Positions 1 to 7,400 of a stretch of DNA of 64,000 nucleotides are shown here, one piece after another. The position numbers were made by a program, and so were the translations under genes. The notes under the pieces are model-generated. The model ran no database searches. It was not told the DNA's origin and saw only the letters and a list, made by a program, of their open reading frames with translations. Numbering within the stretch: position 1 is the stretch's first letter; the number at the start of each line of letters is the position of its first letter. This DNA is from Pelagibacterium flavum (GTDB lineage: Bacteria > Pseudomonadota > Alphaproteobacteria > Rhizobiales > Devosiaceae), in the NCBI RefSeq assembly GCF_025854335.1, contig NZ_CP107716.1, positions 3,713,001 through 3,777,000 of the forward strand, in the 5' to 3' direction.

Positions 1-377
1 TCGGCATGTCGATCCTGTTCATTACCCACAATCTCGGCGTGGTTGCCGAAATCGCCCATGAGGTGGTGGTGATGTATGCCGGACGCGTTGTGGAGCAGGC
101 GCCGGTCATCGAACTGTTTCAAAAGCAGAAGCATCCCTATACCGAGGGACTTCTGGCCTGTACGCCCAATGCGGAGCGCGATCTGGCCGCCGATGGGGAG
201 CGCAAGGCGCTTTATTCCATTCCCGGCTCGGTGCCGCCCATTACGGCCCTGCCGCCAGGTTGCGCGTTCGAGCCAAGATGCCGCTACGCGATTTCTGCCT
301 GCACCACCATCCCGCCCCAGCTCGAAAGCGCCGGTTCCGGTCGACTGTCGCGCTGCCTGAGGAGTGCCGAAATATGA
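1..377 (+). CDS. Dipeptide/oligopeptide ABC transporter ATP-binding protein (DppD-like), 5' truncated by window edge
   Basis: This is the C-terminal 124 or so residues of an ABC ATPase of the Dpp/Opp importer family; its start lies before base 1. The visible part begins at the H-loop (LFITHNLGVV, switch histidine in ITHN) and runs into the oligopeptide-transporter C-terminal domain: VVMYAGRVVE, then KHPYTEGLL, then a cysteine-containing segment (GCAFEPRCRYAISAC) typical of DppD/DppF. The protein would energise uptake of peptides or related small solutes from the cytoplasmic face of the membrane. Its TGA overlaps the ATG of the next ATPase gene (ATGA at 374-377), so the two are translationally coupled, as is usual for DppD-DppF pairs. 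Walker A and the signature motif are outside the window. The substrate cannot be read from the ATPase. Confidence 0.93.
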   Translation, partial: GMSILFITHNLGVVAEIAHEVVVMYAGRVVEQAPVIELFQKQKHPYTEGLLACTPNAERDLAADGERKALYSIPGSVPPITALPPGCAFEPRCRYAISACTTIPPQLESAGSGRLSRCLRSAEI

Positions 378-1357
378 GCGTCGCAATGGAAACGGCTCCG
401 CTGCTGGCCATAGAGGGACTGGTCAAACGTTTTTCGGGACGTGGCGGCAGGACCGTTCATGCTGTCGAGGATGTGAGCTTTTCGATCAAGCGCGGCACGA
501 CCGTGGGGCTGGTGGGCGAATCGGGATCCGGCAAGACCACGGCCGGACGCACCCTGTTGCGGCTGATCGAGCCCACCGGCGGCAAGGCGGTGTTTGACGG
601 CGTCGATATCTTTGCGCTGTCCGAGCGCGACATGCGAGCCTATCGCCAGCGCATGCAGATCATTTTTCAGGACCCGTTCTCCTCGCTCAACCCGCGCATG
701 CGGATCGAGGCGATCCTTGGGGAGGCGCTCGACGCCTGCAATTACCCCAAGGGCGCAAAACGCAAGGAGCGGGTTGCAGAGCTTCTGACGCTTGTGGGAC
801 TTGCCCCCGAGCACGCCAGACGGTTCCCGCATGAATTTTCCGGCGGCCAGCGCCAGCGCATCGGGATCGCCCGGGCGCTTGCGGTCGAGCCTGAATTCGT
901 GGTCGCCGACGAACCGGTTTCGGCGCTCGACGTCTCGGTGCAGGCGCAGGTGCTCAACTTGCTCAGCGATCTGCAGAAACGGCTGGGCCTGACGCTGCTG
1001 TTCATCGCCCATGACCTCTCGGTCGTTGAATATCTCTGTGACGAGGTGGTGGTGATGTATCTGGGGCGTGTCATGGAACGGGGCCCGTCGCGGACGGTCT
1101 ATGCCAATCCGCGCCATCCCTATACGAAGGCTCTGCTGGCCACGGCGCCGGTCCCCGATCCGACGCGCCGCCGCGAACATGTACCGCTGGCCGGCGACAT
1201 CCCCAGCCCTATCAACCCACCATCGGGATGCGTGTTTCGCACCCGCTGCCCGCATGCCGTCGCGGCGTGTGCCGAAATCATCCCGCCTACCGACCATCTG
1301 GGCGGCGATCACCACGTTGCCTGCATCCGCCACGAAGAGTTGGCGCAGGCGTCCTAG
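374..1357 (+). CDS. Dipeptide/oligopeptide ABC transporter ATP-binding protein (DppF-like)
   Basis: Second ATPase of the importer, 327 residues with the start at 374, where ATGA overlaps the upstream stop; an upstream in-frame start at 260 would lie inside the previous gene and is rejected. Walker A is GESGSGKTT (about residue 50), the Q-loop is FQDPFSSLNP, the signature is SGGQRQR, Walker B is VVADEP and the H-loop is FIAHDLS. The C-terminal oligopeptide-transporter domain follows (RHPYTKALLA, then GCVFRTRCPHAVAAC). It would work with the preceding DppD-like subunit and with permeases and a binding protein outside the window. A stable hairpin begins at its stop codon, so the transporter transcript may end or be processed here, before the RidA and SelA-like genes. 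Confidence 0.95.
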   Translation: MSVAMETAPLLAIEGLVKRFSGRGGRTVHAVEDVSFSIKRGTTVGLVGESGSGKTTAGRTLLRLIEPTGGKAVFDGVDIFALSERDMRAYRQRMQIIFQDPFSSLNPRMRIEAILGEALDACNYPKGAKRKERVAELLTLVGLAPEHARRFPHEFSGGQRQRIGIARALAVEPEFVVADEPVSALDVSVQAQVLNLLSDLQKRLGLTLLFIAHDLSVVEYLCDEVVVMYLGRVMERGPSRTVYANPRHPYTKALLATAPVPDPTRRREHVPLAGDIPSPINPPSGCVFRTRCPHAVAACAEIIPPTDHLGGDHHVACIRHEELAQAS

Positions 1358-1389
1358 AACCCCAGCCCAGTTGAATTGGGCTAGGGTTC
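1357..1389 (+). terminator. Strong hairpin immediately after the ABC transporter genes
   Basis: Arms GAACCC-C-AGCCCA (1357-1369) and TGGGCT-A-GGGTTC (1377-1389) pair over 12 bp with one internal mismatch and a 7-nt loop. The following bases (CCAGGTCCTTGTTTTG) are only weakly U-rich, so this may be a 3'-end processing or stability hairpin rather than a full intrinsic terminator. Confidence 0.55.
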
Positions 1390-1404
1390 CAGGTCCTTGT
1401 TTTG

Positions 1405-1471
1405 TCGTGCGATCGAACCGGAAAAGTCCGCAACTTTTCGCTTCGCGGCCCTCCGGGTCCTGATCGCACTC
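1405..1471. repeat. Dispersed palindromic repeat, copy A
   Basis: An imperfect palindrome of the form GTGCGATC-gaaccgg-AAAAGT ... ACTTTT ... GATCGCAC. It shares its architecture (about 8-bp outer arms, GAACCGG after the left arm, an inner AAAAGT/ACTTTT type stem) with the elements at 14951-15000, 41088-41135 and 42457-42507. Copy A is longest, with about 20 extra bases in its right half. Confidence 0.6.
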
Positions 1472-1486
1472 TAACTGGAGTTTCCT

Positions 1487-1981
1487 ATGACTGTCTCCGA
1501 GGCGAAAAAGCGCGCGGATCAAAGCCCCTACGACCGGCTGACCGCTTTGGGGCTGACCTTGCCCCCGGCCGCGCCGCCGATCGCCAACTTCGTCACCCAT
1601 GTGATTGAAGGCAATATGCTCTATCTCTCGGGCCAGGGGCCGACCTATCCCGATGGCCGGCGCCATTCGGGCAAAGTGGGCGATGCCGTCTCCACCGAGG
1701 AGGCCTATGAACACGCCAAACTGACCGGACTCAATCTGATTGCCGTGATGGAGGAGGCGCTGGGCGATCTGGGCCGGGTGCGCCGCATCGTCAAGGTGCT
1801 GGGCATGGTCAATGCCACCGCTGACTTTATCGAGCATCCGCAGGTCATCAATGGCTGTTCGGACCTGTTCAATGCCGTATTTGCCGAGAAAGGCATTCAT
1901 GCCCGTTCGGCCGTCGGCTTTTCCTCGCTCCCCAATGCGATCACGGTGGAAATCGAAGCCATCGTGGCCATAGACATCTGA
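1487..1981 (+). CDS. RidA family (YjgF/YER057c) protein
   Basis: 164 residues with the RidA-family core: LYLSGQGPTYPDGRRHSGKVG near residue 45, a mid-protein VRRIVKVLGMVNAT segment, and a C-terminal ARSAVGFSSLPNAITVEIEAI strand in which the arginine sits where RidA enzymes bind the imine carboxylate. Family members hydrolyse reactive enamine/imine intermediates released by PLP enzymes. At about 160 residues this is the longer RidA subfamily rather than the 130-residue archetype. It lies 10 bp upstream of a PLP-dependent SelA-like enzyme, exactly the partner whose products a RidA protein would be expected to deaminate. The start at 1487 follows a GGAG-like ribosome site (actggagtttcct). Confidence 0.93.
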   Translation: MTVSEAKKRADQSPYDRLTALGLTLPPAAPPIANFVTHVIEGNMLYLSGQGPTYPDGRRHSGKVGDAVSTEEAYEHAKLTGLNLIAVMEEALGDLGRVRRIVKVLGMVNATADFIEHPQVINGCSDLFNAVFAEKGIHARSAVGFSSLPNAITVEIEAIVAIDI

Positions 1982-1991
1982 GTACAGTTCA

Positions 1992-3191
1992 ATGACCGAT
2001 ACCGATATTCGCAAAACGCTTGGCCTGCGCCCCGTCATCAATTGTTCGGGAACCATGACTTCGCTTGGCGCTTCAATCGTCGTGCCGCATGCAGTCGAGA
2101 CCGTGGCTGCGGTCCTGTCGCAGTGGACCGAAATGTCCGACCTGCAGCGCATCGCCTCGCGCACCATTGCACGGCTGACCGGGGCAGAGGCGGGGTGCGT
2201 GACCGCATCCTGTTCTGCGGCCATCACGCTGGCCTGCGCCGCGGCGATGACGGGCAAGGATCTGGCCGCCATCGAGAGGCTGCCCGATGCGAGCGGGCTC
2301 AAGGACGAAATCGTCATCCAGACCGGGCACATGGTCTCCTATGGCGCGCCGGTGGAACAGGGCATCCGGCTTTCCGGCGCAAGGGTGGTGCCGGTGGGTC
2401 AGGCGACCAGCGCATATGCTTACCAATTGGCCGGAGCCATAACCGACAAGACTGCGGCGGCGGTTTATGTGATTTCGCACCACGTTGTCGATTACGGGCA
2501 GATCCCGCTCGAAACGTTCTGCGAGGTCGCGCATGAAAAAGGTGTGCCAGTGATCGTGGACGCGGCGTCCGAATATGATCTGGAAAAATTCTTGAAGGCA
2601 GGCGCCGATCTGGTGCTTTATTCCGGGCACAAGTTTCTGGGCGGGCCGACGTCGGGCATTGTTGCGGGCACTAAGGATTTCGTTGCCGCATGTTATCTGC
2701 AGAACCGGGGCGTCGGGCGCGGCATGAAGGTGGGCAAGGAAGGCGTGGCGGGAGTTATTGCGGCTCTTGAAGCCTGGGAGAGGCGCGACCACGCCGGGAT
2801 CAGGGCCCGCGAGCAAAGGGCTCTCGATCTCTGGCAATCAACGCTGGAAGGGCGGGATGGCATCACCGCCATCATCGACCCTGACCCAACCGACAACCCG
2901 CTCGACCGGCTCAAGGTGCTGGTTGATCCCGAGGGCGCCAACATTTCGGCATGGGATCTTGCCGATCGGATGGCGCAAGGGGACAGGCCGGTGATCGTGC
3001 GCGACCATGAGGTCGAGCACAATTATTTCTATCTCGATCCCTGCAACCTGCACCCTGACGAGGAGATCGTCGTCGCCGAACGGCTGACCGAGGAACTCGA
3101 TGCGGCGCGCAAATCCAATACGCCAATCGTTTCCGATTTGCGGCTGCGCATGCTGGCGCAGGAAAGGGCCATTCTCAACTGGCCCGATTGA
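1992..3191 (+). CDS. SelA-like PLP-dependent enzyme (aminotransferase class V fold; DgaE/lyase-type)
   Basis: 399 residues resembling the L-seryl-tRNA(Sec) selenium-transferase-like branch of fold-type I PLP enzymes. It opens with LRPVINCSGTMTSLG, has a cofactor-phosphate region around TGAEAGCVTASCSAAITLAC, an aspartate loop VPVIVDAASEYD, and the probable Schiff-base lysine in YSGHKFLGGPTSG (about residue 213). Relatives include selenocysteine synthase and aminosugar-acid ammonia lyases such as DgaE. No selC, selB or selD is visible, so selenocysteine synthesis is unlikely and a catabolic lyase or aldolase role is more probable. It sits 10 bp after the RidA gene, downstream of a peptide-type importer and upstream of an IclR regulator, which suggests breakdown of an imported amino compound. 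The substrate is unknown. Confidence 0.85.
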   Translation: MTDTDIRKTLGLRPVINCSGTMTSLGASIVVPHAVETVAAVLSQWTEMSDLQRIASRTIARLTGAEAGCVTASCSAAITLACAAAMTGKDLAAIERLPDASGLKDEIVIQTGHMVSYGAPVEQGIRLSGARVVPVGQATSAYAYQLAGAITDKTAAAVYVISHHVVDYGQIPLETFCEVAHEKGVPVIVDAASEYDLEKFLKAGADLVLYSGHKFLGGPTSGIVAGTKDFVAACYLQNRGVGRGMKVGKEGVAGVIAALEAWERRDHAGIRAREQRALDLWQSTLEGRDGITAIIDPDPTDNPLDRLKVLVDPEGANISAWDLADRMAQGDRPVIVRDHEVEHNYFYLDPCNLHPDEEIVVAERLTEELDAARKSNTPIVSDLRLRMLAQERAILNWPD

Positions 3192-3205
3192 GGACGCTGT
3201 ATTTG

Positions 3206-3242
3206 CGCGCCGGGGAGAATAATGCAAACTGAACCCGGCGCG
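3206..3242 (+). promoter_or_regulatory. Inverted repeat before the IclR gene (operator or hairpin candidate)
   Basis: Perfect 9-bp arms CGCGCCGGG (3206-3214) and CCCGGCGCG (3234-3242) separated by 19 bases, in the 74-bp gap between the SelA-like gene and the IclR-type regulator. It could be an autoregulatory operator or a transcript hairpin. A good ribosome site (GGGAGGA) follows at about 3250. Confidence 0.4.
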
Positions 3243-3265
3243 GCACTCACGGGAGGATCGGCGAA

Positions 3266-4060
3266 ATGAGCACATTGGAAACGTCCAAGGACGCTGTGAA
3301 GGCCAAGCGCACGCGGACGAGTGCGCTCGATCGCATTCTGCAGGTGCTCGATTTTCTCCAGAGCAATGATGCGCCGGCGACGGCCTATGAAATCGCCCGC
3401 GCCGTGGGGGCGCCGCTTTCGACGGTCTATACGCTGGTCGAGGATCTTGTCGAAAAAGACATGCTGGACCGGTTCGAGGACGGAACGTTGTGGTTCGGGC
3501 ATCGGCTGTATCATTACGGGCTGACCTATGCGCGCCACGTCGATCTTCTGACCGTCGCCAACCACGAGATGAGCGACCTTGCGCTGGCCTCGGGGGAGAC
3601 GGTGCAGATTTGCGGGCGGGATGGCGATTTCATGGTGGTGCTGGGGATGGTCGACGGGCCGGACCATTTTCAGGTCGCCTCGCAAGTGGGCAGCCGCACG
3701 CCGCTCAACTGGTCGGCGTCGGGACGGTTGCTGGTGGGGCATCTGCCCGAGGATGAGCGGCGCGCGATCTTTTCGCATGCCAGTTGCCCATCGCCCACGG
3801 GCCGGGCGGAGACCGATATCGAGATTCTGACGGCAAGTTCGCGCCAGGCGCTCGATGCGGGGCTTTCCATACAGGCGGGGGAATCGGCCTATTCGATTGC
3901 CTGTATCGCGGCCCCGATCCTCGATAATGCGGGGACCTGCCGGGCGACGATTTCCATTGTGGTGCCCGATCAGAAGGTCAACCAGACCGATCCCGACCTT
4001 AAGGACCTGGTGCGGCAAAGCGCGATCAATATTGCCCGGCGGCTGGGCTGGTCGCGCTGA
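3266..4060 (+). CDS. IclR family transcriptional regulator
   Basis: 264 residues. The N-terminal winged helix-turn-helix starts at about residue 18 (SALDRILQVLDFLQSND, then ATAYEIARAVGAPLSTVYTLVEDLVEKDML). The C-terminal IclR effector domain follows, with SASGRLLVGHLPEDERRAIF and SIACIAAPILDNAGTCRATISIVV. IclR proteins commonly repress or activate nearby catabolic operons in response to the pathway substrate. Here the likely targets are the RidA/SelA-like genes upstream and perhaps the convergent amidase. The 3' end overlaps the 3' end of the amidase gene by 35 bp on the opposite strand. The start is preceded by GGGAGGATCGGCGAA. Confidence 0.93.
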   Translation: MSTLETSKDAVKAKRTRTSALDRILQVLDFLQSNDAPATAYEIARAVGAPLSTVYTLVEDLVEKDMLDRFEDGTLWFGHRLYHYGLTYARHVDLLTVANHEMSDLALASGETVQICGRDGDFMVVLGMVDGPDHFQVASQVGSRTPLNWSASGRLLVGHLPEDERRAIFSHASCPSPTGRAETDIEILTASSRQALDAGLSIQAGESAYSIACIAAPILDNAGTCRATISIVVPDQKVNQTDPDLKDLVRQSAINIARRLGWSR

Positions 4061-5357
4061 GCGGGGCGAGCAGGGCTTCGATTTTTTCGGCGATGCGCAG
4101 AACCGTCCAGTCGTGCCCGCCGGGGGCGAAGATCATCAGGCCGGTGGCGAGGGGCTGGCTGGCGTGCATCGGCACGGTGGCCGCGCAGCCATCGAGGAAA
4201 TTGACCGCCGAGGGGTTACGGAGCATCAAGCCGTTGAGGCGGTCGAAATCGGCTTTTACATCGGCAATCAGCGGCGCGACCGTGGGCACGGTGGGGGCAA
4301 TCAGAACATCGAAGTCTTCCGCCTGAGCGGAGAAAGCGGCGATGGCGGATGCGCGTTGGGCGCGGGCGTCCGCCTCGTCCTGTGGCGTAAAACCCTGTGC
4401 GGCGCGGATGCGGCGCAAAACGTTGGGGTCTCCCGCGGTTTCCATGCGGTCGAGATGGCTGGCGTGGATGCGATAGGCTTCGGAGGCGACGATGACGCGG
4501 TTGCTGTTGCCGAACCCATCGAGCATGGGCAGGTCGATGTCGGTCAGCGCAAAGCCATTGGCGGCCAGAGTGGCGATGGCGCGCTGAAAATCGGCGGCGA
4601 CCTGGGCATCGAGCCCTTCGGTCAGGATGCCGGTGGCGATGCCGATGCGCAGGGTTTCATGCTGTTGCGGCGGTGGCGTCGTGGCGGAAAGGACGGCGTG
4701 GACGGCGCTGCACTGGCTTATCGTGTGGGCCAGCGGGCCGATGCTGTCGCAGCTCTGGGACAGCGGAAACGCGCCATCGAGCGGGACGGCGGACTGGGTG
4801 GGCTTGAAGCCACACAGCCCATTGAGCGCCGCGGGAATGCGGACCGAGCCGCCGGTGTCGGTGCCCAGCGCGATATCGGCGATGCCCAGGGCGACCGACA
4901 AAGCGCCGCCCGAGGTCGACCCGCCCGATATCCGGGCGGGGTCGAAAATGTTGCCGGGGTCGCCGAAATGGGGGTTGAGGCCGACGCCGGAAAAGGCAAA
5001 TTCACTCATTGTGGTGCGGCCGCACCCGACGGCCCCGGCGGCCCGCAGGCGATCGACCGCGGTTGCATCGGCGCTGGCCGGTGGGGCATCGGCAAGAATG
5101 GCCGAGCCGACCGAGGTCACCTGGCCCTTTTCGTCGAACAGATCCTTGATCGAGACCAGAATGGCTGCCAGCGGGCCCTTTTGGCGCTCGGTGTCACCGT
5201 CGAGGGCCCCGGCCTCGGCCATGATCCGGTCGGCGTCGAACTGGGTGAAGACCGAGCGCCGGACGGCGGGCTCCAGACCCATGGCGATGTCGATGGCGCG
5301 ACGGGCGCGGTCCCTGGCGCTTGCGGCGGCGTTGCGGAGCGGGGAGATGTCGGCCAT
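4026..5357 (-). CDS. Amidase (amidase-signature family)
   Basis: 443 residues of the amidase-signature family, serine hydrolases that cleave carboxamides. The Ser-cisSer-Lys triad is visible: Lys in VSIKDLFDEKG (about residue 71), the cis-Ser in GGSTSGG (about 147) and the nucleophile Ser in GTDTGGSVRIPAALNGL (about 171), with the usual 24-residue spacing between the two serines. Glu/Asp-tRNA amidotransferase GatA belongs to the same family, but no gatB or gatC is nearby and the protein is somewhat short for GatA, so a catabolic amidase or allophanate-hydrolase-like role is preferred. It is convergent with the IclR gene, and together with the importer and the SelA-like enzyme it suggests breakdown of amide-containing compounds. 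Confidence 0.9.
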   Translation of the reverse strand: MADISPLRNAAASARDRARRAIDIAMGLEPAVRRSVFTQFDADRIMAEAGALDGDTERQKGPLAAILVSIKDLFDEKGQVTSVGSAILADAPPASADATAVDRLRAAGAVGCGRTTMSEFAFSGVGLNPHFGDPGNIFDPARISGGSTSGGALSVALGIADIALGTDTGGSVRIPAALNGLCGFKPTQSAVPLDGAFPLSQSCDSIGPLAHTISQCSAVHAVLSATTPPPQQHETLRIGIATGILTEGLDAQVAADFQRAIATLAANGFALTDIDLPMLDGFGNSNRVIVASEAYRIHASHLDRMETAGDPNVLRRIRAAQGFTPQDEADARAQRASAIAAFSAQAEDFDVLIAPTVPTVAPLIADVKADFDRLNGLMLRNPSAVNFLDGCAATVPMHASQPLATGLMIFAPGGHDWTVLRIAEKIEALLAPLSATSPAAGQY

Positions 5358-5493
5358 TGCAGCGATCCAAAGATTTTGGGGTTTGTGGTGTCCTAGCAGG
5401 GTTTTGTGCCGCTGCGCACGCCAAAACCTCCGACGGTCAATGACCTCGGGCTATGATCGCCATTCGAGCTTAGCTCTCATGGCCTTCTCACCT

Positions 5494-5518
5494 CCAATCG
5501 TGCCACCGGCACGATTGG
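5494..5518. repeat. Perfect hairpin with ACC loop
   Basis: CCAATCGTGCC (5494-5504), loop ACC, GGCACGATTGG (5508-5518): 11-bp perfect arms. The same design (CCAA...ACC...TTGG) recurs at 5963-5985 with a different stem sequence, so the shape rather than the arm sequence is conserved. Confidence 0.6.
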
Positions 5519-5546
5519 CCGAAGGACGGATCGAAGTAGACGGCAT

Positions 5547-5600
5547 GGGGCGATGAACGCTCCGCATGATTTAGTTTTTATATGAAGCGATCATCGCCCC
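5547..5600. repeat. Inverted repeat with AT-rich spacer
   Basis: GGGGCGATGA (5547-5556) and its exact complement TCATCGCCCC (5591-5600) are separated by 34 bases that include an AT-rich core (ttagtttttata). It could be an operator, a transcript hairpin or a remnant of a small mobile repeat. Confidence 0.5.
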
Positions 5601-5962
5601 ACGCATCCGGGGTTTTTGGCTTAGTCGCCCTTCAGAAGGCTAGGGTCAATCCCCTCCGGGTTTCCCCGGTACGACGGCGTTAGCAAAATCGCGCCAGCCT
5701 CGAAATCGAGATCAGGCGGCCGGTTCACGCCGTCCGGCGCTTGTGACGTTTGGGCCTTCCCTGCGGCGACCCGCAAGGAACCCGGACCGACCCCGCCCAA
5801 ACGTTCGTTGCGCTTGCGTCCATATGCGCGGGTTCGTGAGAGGGAGTATGGGGGAGGTTGTGGGTGCGGGGATAAGTTTCTTTGCGGCTGGGGCGTGTGG
5901 ACGCTCATCATGATGGATTCCGGGGGGCCTTCGGCCATAGGCCTCAAGGCGTTCATGCGCTG

Positions 5963-6002
5963 CCAAAGCTCCACCGGAGCTTTGGCTTCGGCCAAGGCCG
6001 AA
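5963..6002. repeat. Twin hairpins
   Basis: CCAAAGCTCC (5963-5972), loop ACC, GGAGCTTTGG (5976-5985), followed directly by TTCGGCC (5987-5993), AA, GGCCGAA (5996-6002). Two adjacent perfect stem-loops. Confidence 0.6.
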
Positions 6003-6070
6003 CCGCTTCTCACCCCCGGAATGACAAGGGAGGGGTGGCATGTTCTCCAAAATCCCACACTCCTCCCCGC

Positions 6071-6209
6071 GTCATCCTCGGGCTTGACCCGGGGATCCGC
6101 TGCATTGGGCAGCCGGTGAAGGGGTTGGGAACGGTGAGAGGCCACACGTATCACTTCTGCGGTGCCCAACCGCGGCGTTGCAGATCCCCGGGTCAAGCCC
6201 GAGGATGAC
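6071..6209. repeat. Composite palindromic repeat, unit 1
   Basis: About 139 bp bounded by inverted 27-bp ends: GTCATCCTCGGGCTTGACCC plus GGGGATC at the left, and the exact complement ending in GAGGATGAC at the right. The inside is clearly related to the reverse complement of 7111-7251 (shared blocks include CGCTGCAT, GGCAGCCGG, GAAGGGGTTG, CACTTCTGCG and CGGCGTTGCAGATC). Similar GGCTTGACCC-GGGGATC elements are widespread in alphaproteobacteria. Confidence 0.8.
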
Positions 6210-6266
6210 GACGGGGGTATGGTTGGCGGTGGCGATCGAGACGAGAGCGGGGCCACCGTGCTTAAC

Positions 6267-6360
6267 TGTCCCGGACCCGATCCGGGACCCAGCGGCATCG
6301 CCGATGCTCTGGAGCGTGGGGCAAGGCTCATGGGTCCCGGCGTTCGCCGGGGCAGCGAGG
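6267..6360. repeat. Dispersed repeat, second family, copy 1
   Basis: Begins TGTCCCGGACCCGATCCGGG and ends near CCCGGCGTTCGCCGGGG-CAGCGAG. It is a direct, diverged copy of 7308-7400 and contains two small palindromes (CCCGGACCCGATCCGGG and CCCGGCGTTCGCCGGG). Confidence 0.75.
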
Positions 6361-6420
6361 GTGGTGGGGAACGCTATGGCAAGGGCGGCATTGGCGGGGG
6401 ACAGGCACAAGGAGGCGGTG

Positions 6421-6945
6421 ATGTTTTTTGATGGATGGGACGATCTGGTGCGGCTGGTGGTGATCGGGGTGCTGTCCTATGTGGGGCTGGTGGTGATCCT
6501 GCGGGCCACGGGCAAGCGCACGCTTTCGAAAATGAACGCGTTTGACCTGGTGATCACCGTGGCGCTGGGGTCGACCCTGTCTTCGGCGCTGCTCAGCCAG
6601 GACGTGTCGCTTTCCGAAGGGCTATTGGCGTTCGTCCTTTTATGCGCGCTGCAATATGGGGTGACGTTTTTGTCGGTGCGCTCGGACGCCGTGCAGGGGT
6701 TCGTCAAGGCCGAGCCGAGCCTGTTGTATTTCAAGGGGCGGTATCTGGACCGGCACCTCAAGCGCGAGCGGGTGACGCGCGAGGAAATTCTGGCGGCCAT
6801 GCGGGCGAGCGGGGCGGGATCGCTGGGCGATGTCGAGGCCGTGGTGCTGGAAACCGACGGATCGTTTTCGGTGGTCAGAACGCTGGGGGACGATAAGGGC
6901 GCCATGGATACCGTGGAAGGGATGGCGGAGCAATCGGGGGCGTGA
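6421..6945 (+). CDS. DUF421 / YetF-family membrane protein
   Basis: 174 residues. The start at 6421 is fixed by an excellent ribosome site (AAGGAGG at about 6410). Three hydrophobic helices occupy about residues 9-27, 40-60 and 64-80, followed by a cytoplasmic domain. The family hallmark is ILRATGKRTLSKMNAFDLVITVALGSTLSS. The soluble domain has EPSLLYFKGRYLDRHLKRERVTREEILAAMRASG and ends with a small beta region around VVLETDGSFSVV. YetF-type proteins are common in bacteria and linked to membranes and spores in Bacillus; their molecular role here is not established. The gene stands alone, enclosed by dispersed repeats, with no obvious operon partner. An in-frame start at 6178 inside the repeat region is rejected. 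Confidence 0.92.
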   Translation: MFFDGWDDLVRLVVIGVLSYVGLVVILRATGKRTLSKMNAFDLVITVALGSTLSSALLSQDVSLSEGLLAFVLLCALQYGVTFLSVRSDAVQGFVKAEPSLLYFKGRYLDRHLKRERVTREEILAAMRASGAGSLGDVEAVVLETDGSFSVVRTLGDDKGAMDTVEGMAEQSGA

Positions 6946-7110
6946 GGGCTCCCCTCTTGTGCGGATGCCATCGGCGGGTGGGGCGGCGCCCTGCCCGGTT
7001 AGATGCGCTTGAGGGCTTCGGGGGGCGTCCCTGCCGCCAAAGAACAGGTCCAGCGCCTGCAGGCGCGCGGACTGGGCAGGTGCGGCGTGCGCTCCGGCAT
7101 CTCATCGCGC

Positions 7111-7251
7111 GTCATCCTCGGGCTTGACCCGGGGATCTGCAACGCCGCTGTTATGCAGCGCAGAAGTGGCGACCCCTCGCGTCTCCCGGCTTCTCAACCC
7201 CTTCGCCGGCTGCCAGATGCAGCGGATCCCCGGGTCAAGCCCGAGGATGAC
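7111..7251. repeat. Composite palindromic repeat, unit 2 (mirror copy of unit 1)
   Basis: About 141 bp with the same 27-bp inverted ends as 6071-6209. Read on the minus strand its interior lines up with unit 1 almost throughout, diverging mainly in the middle. Units 1 and 2 therefore face each other across the DUF421 gene. Confidence 0.8.
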
Positions 7252-7307
7252 GATGGGGGTGGGGGATGTTTGGTGATGGAGCCGAGAGTGTGAGCCTCCC
7301 CCATCGC

Positions 7308-7400
7308 TGTCCCGGACTCGATCCGGGACCCAGCAGCCTTGCCGACCCTCCGGTGCGAGCGGAAAGGCACATGGACCCCGGCGTTCGCCGGGGAAGCGAG
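7308..7400. repeat. Dispersed repeat, second family, copy 2
   Basis: Begins TGTCCCGGACTCGATCCGGG and ends CCCGGCGTTCGCCGGGG-AAGCGAG. Direct diverged copy of 6267-6360; the palindromic ends are best conserved and the middle differs. Confidence 0.75.

Larger units (their letters stand above)
5358..6420. other. Gene-free, repeat-rich intergenic region
   Basis: About 1.06 kb between the amidase and the DUF421 gene. Reading frames here lack ribosome sites and recognisable domains, and several translate dispersed repeats into spurious GLTRGS-type peptides. It holds the hairpins at 5494-5600 and 5963-6002 and the composite repeats at 6071-6209 and 6267-6360, listed separately. I see nothing supportable as a gene in 5601-5962. 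Confidence 0.7.

Noticed and set aside
284..2332. Very long minus-strand open frames opposite real genes (for example 284-2332, 11336-13252 on plus, 16795-19380 on minus)
   Set aside because: They lie antisense to recognised genes with complete motifs, have His/Arg/Gly-rich composition, and arise from GC bias at codon third positions.
1992..3191. True selenocysteine synthase selA
   Set aside because: No selB, selC or selD nearby, the protein is shorter than SelA (about 460 residues), and the neighbours are catabolic.
4026..5357. GatA of the tRNA amidotransferase
   Set aside because: No gatB or gatC nearby, about 40 residues shorter than GatA, and convergent with a catabolic regulator.
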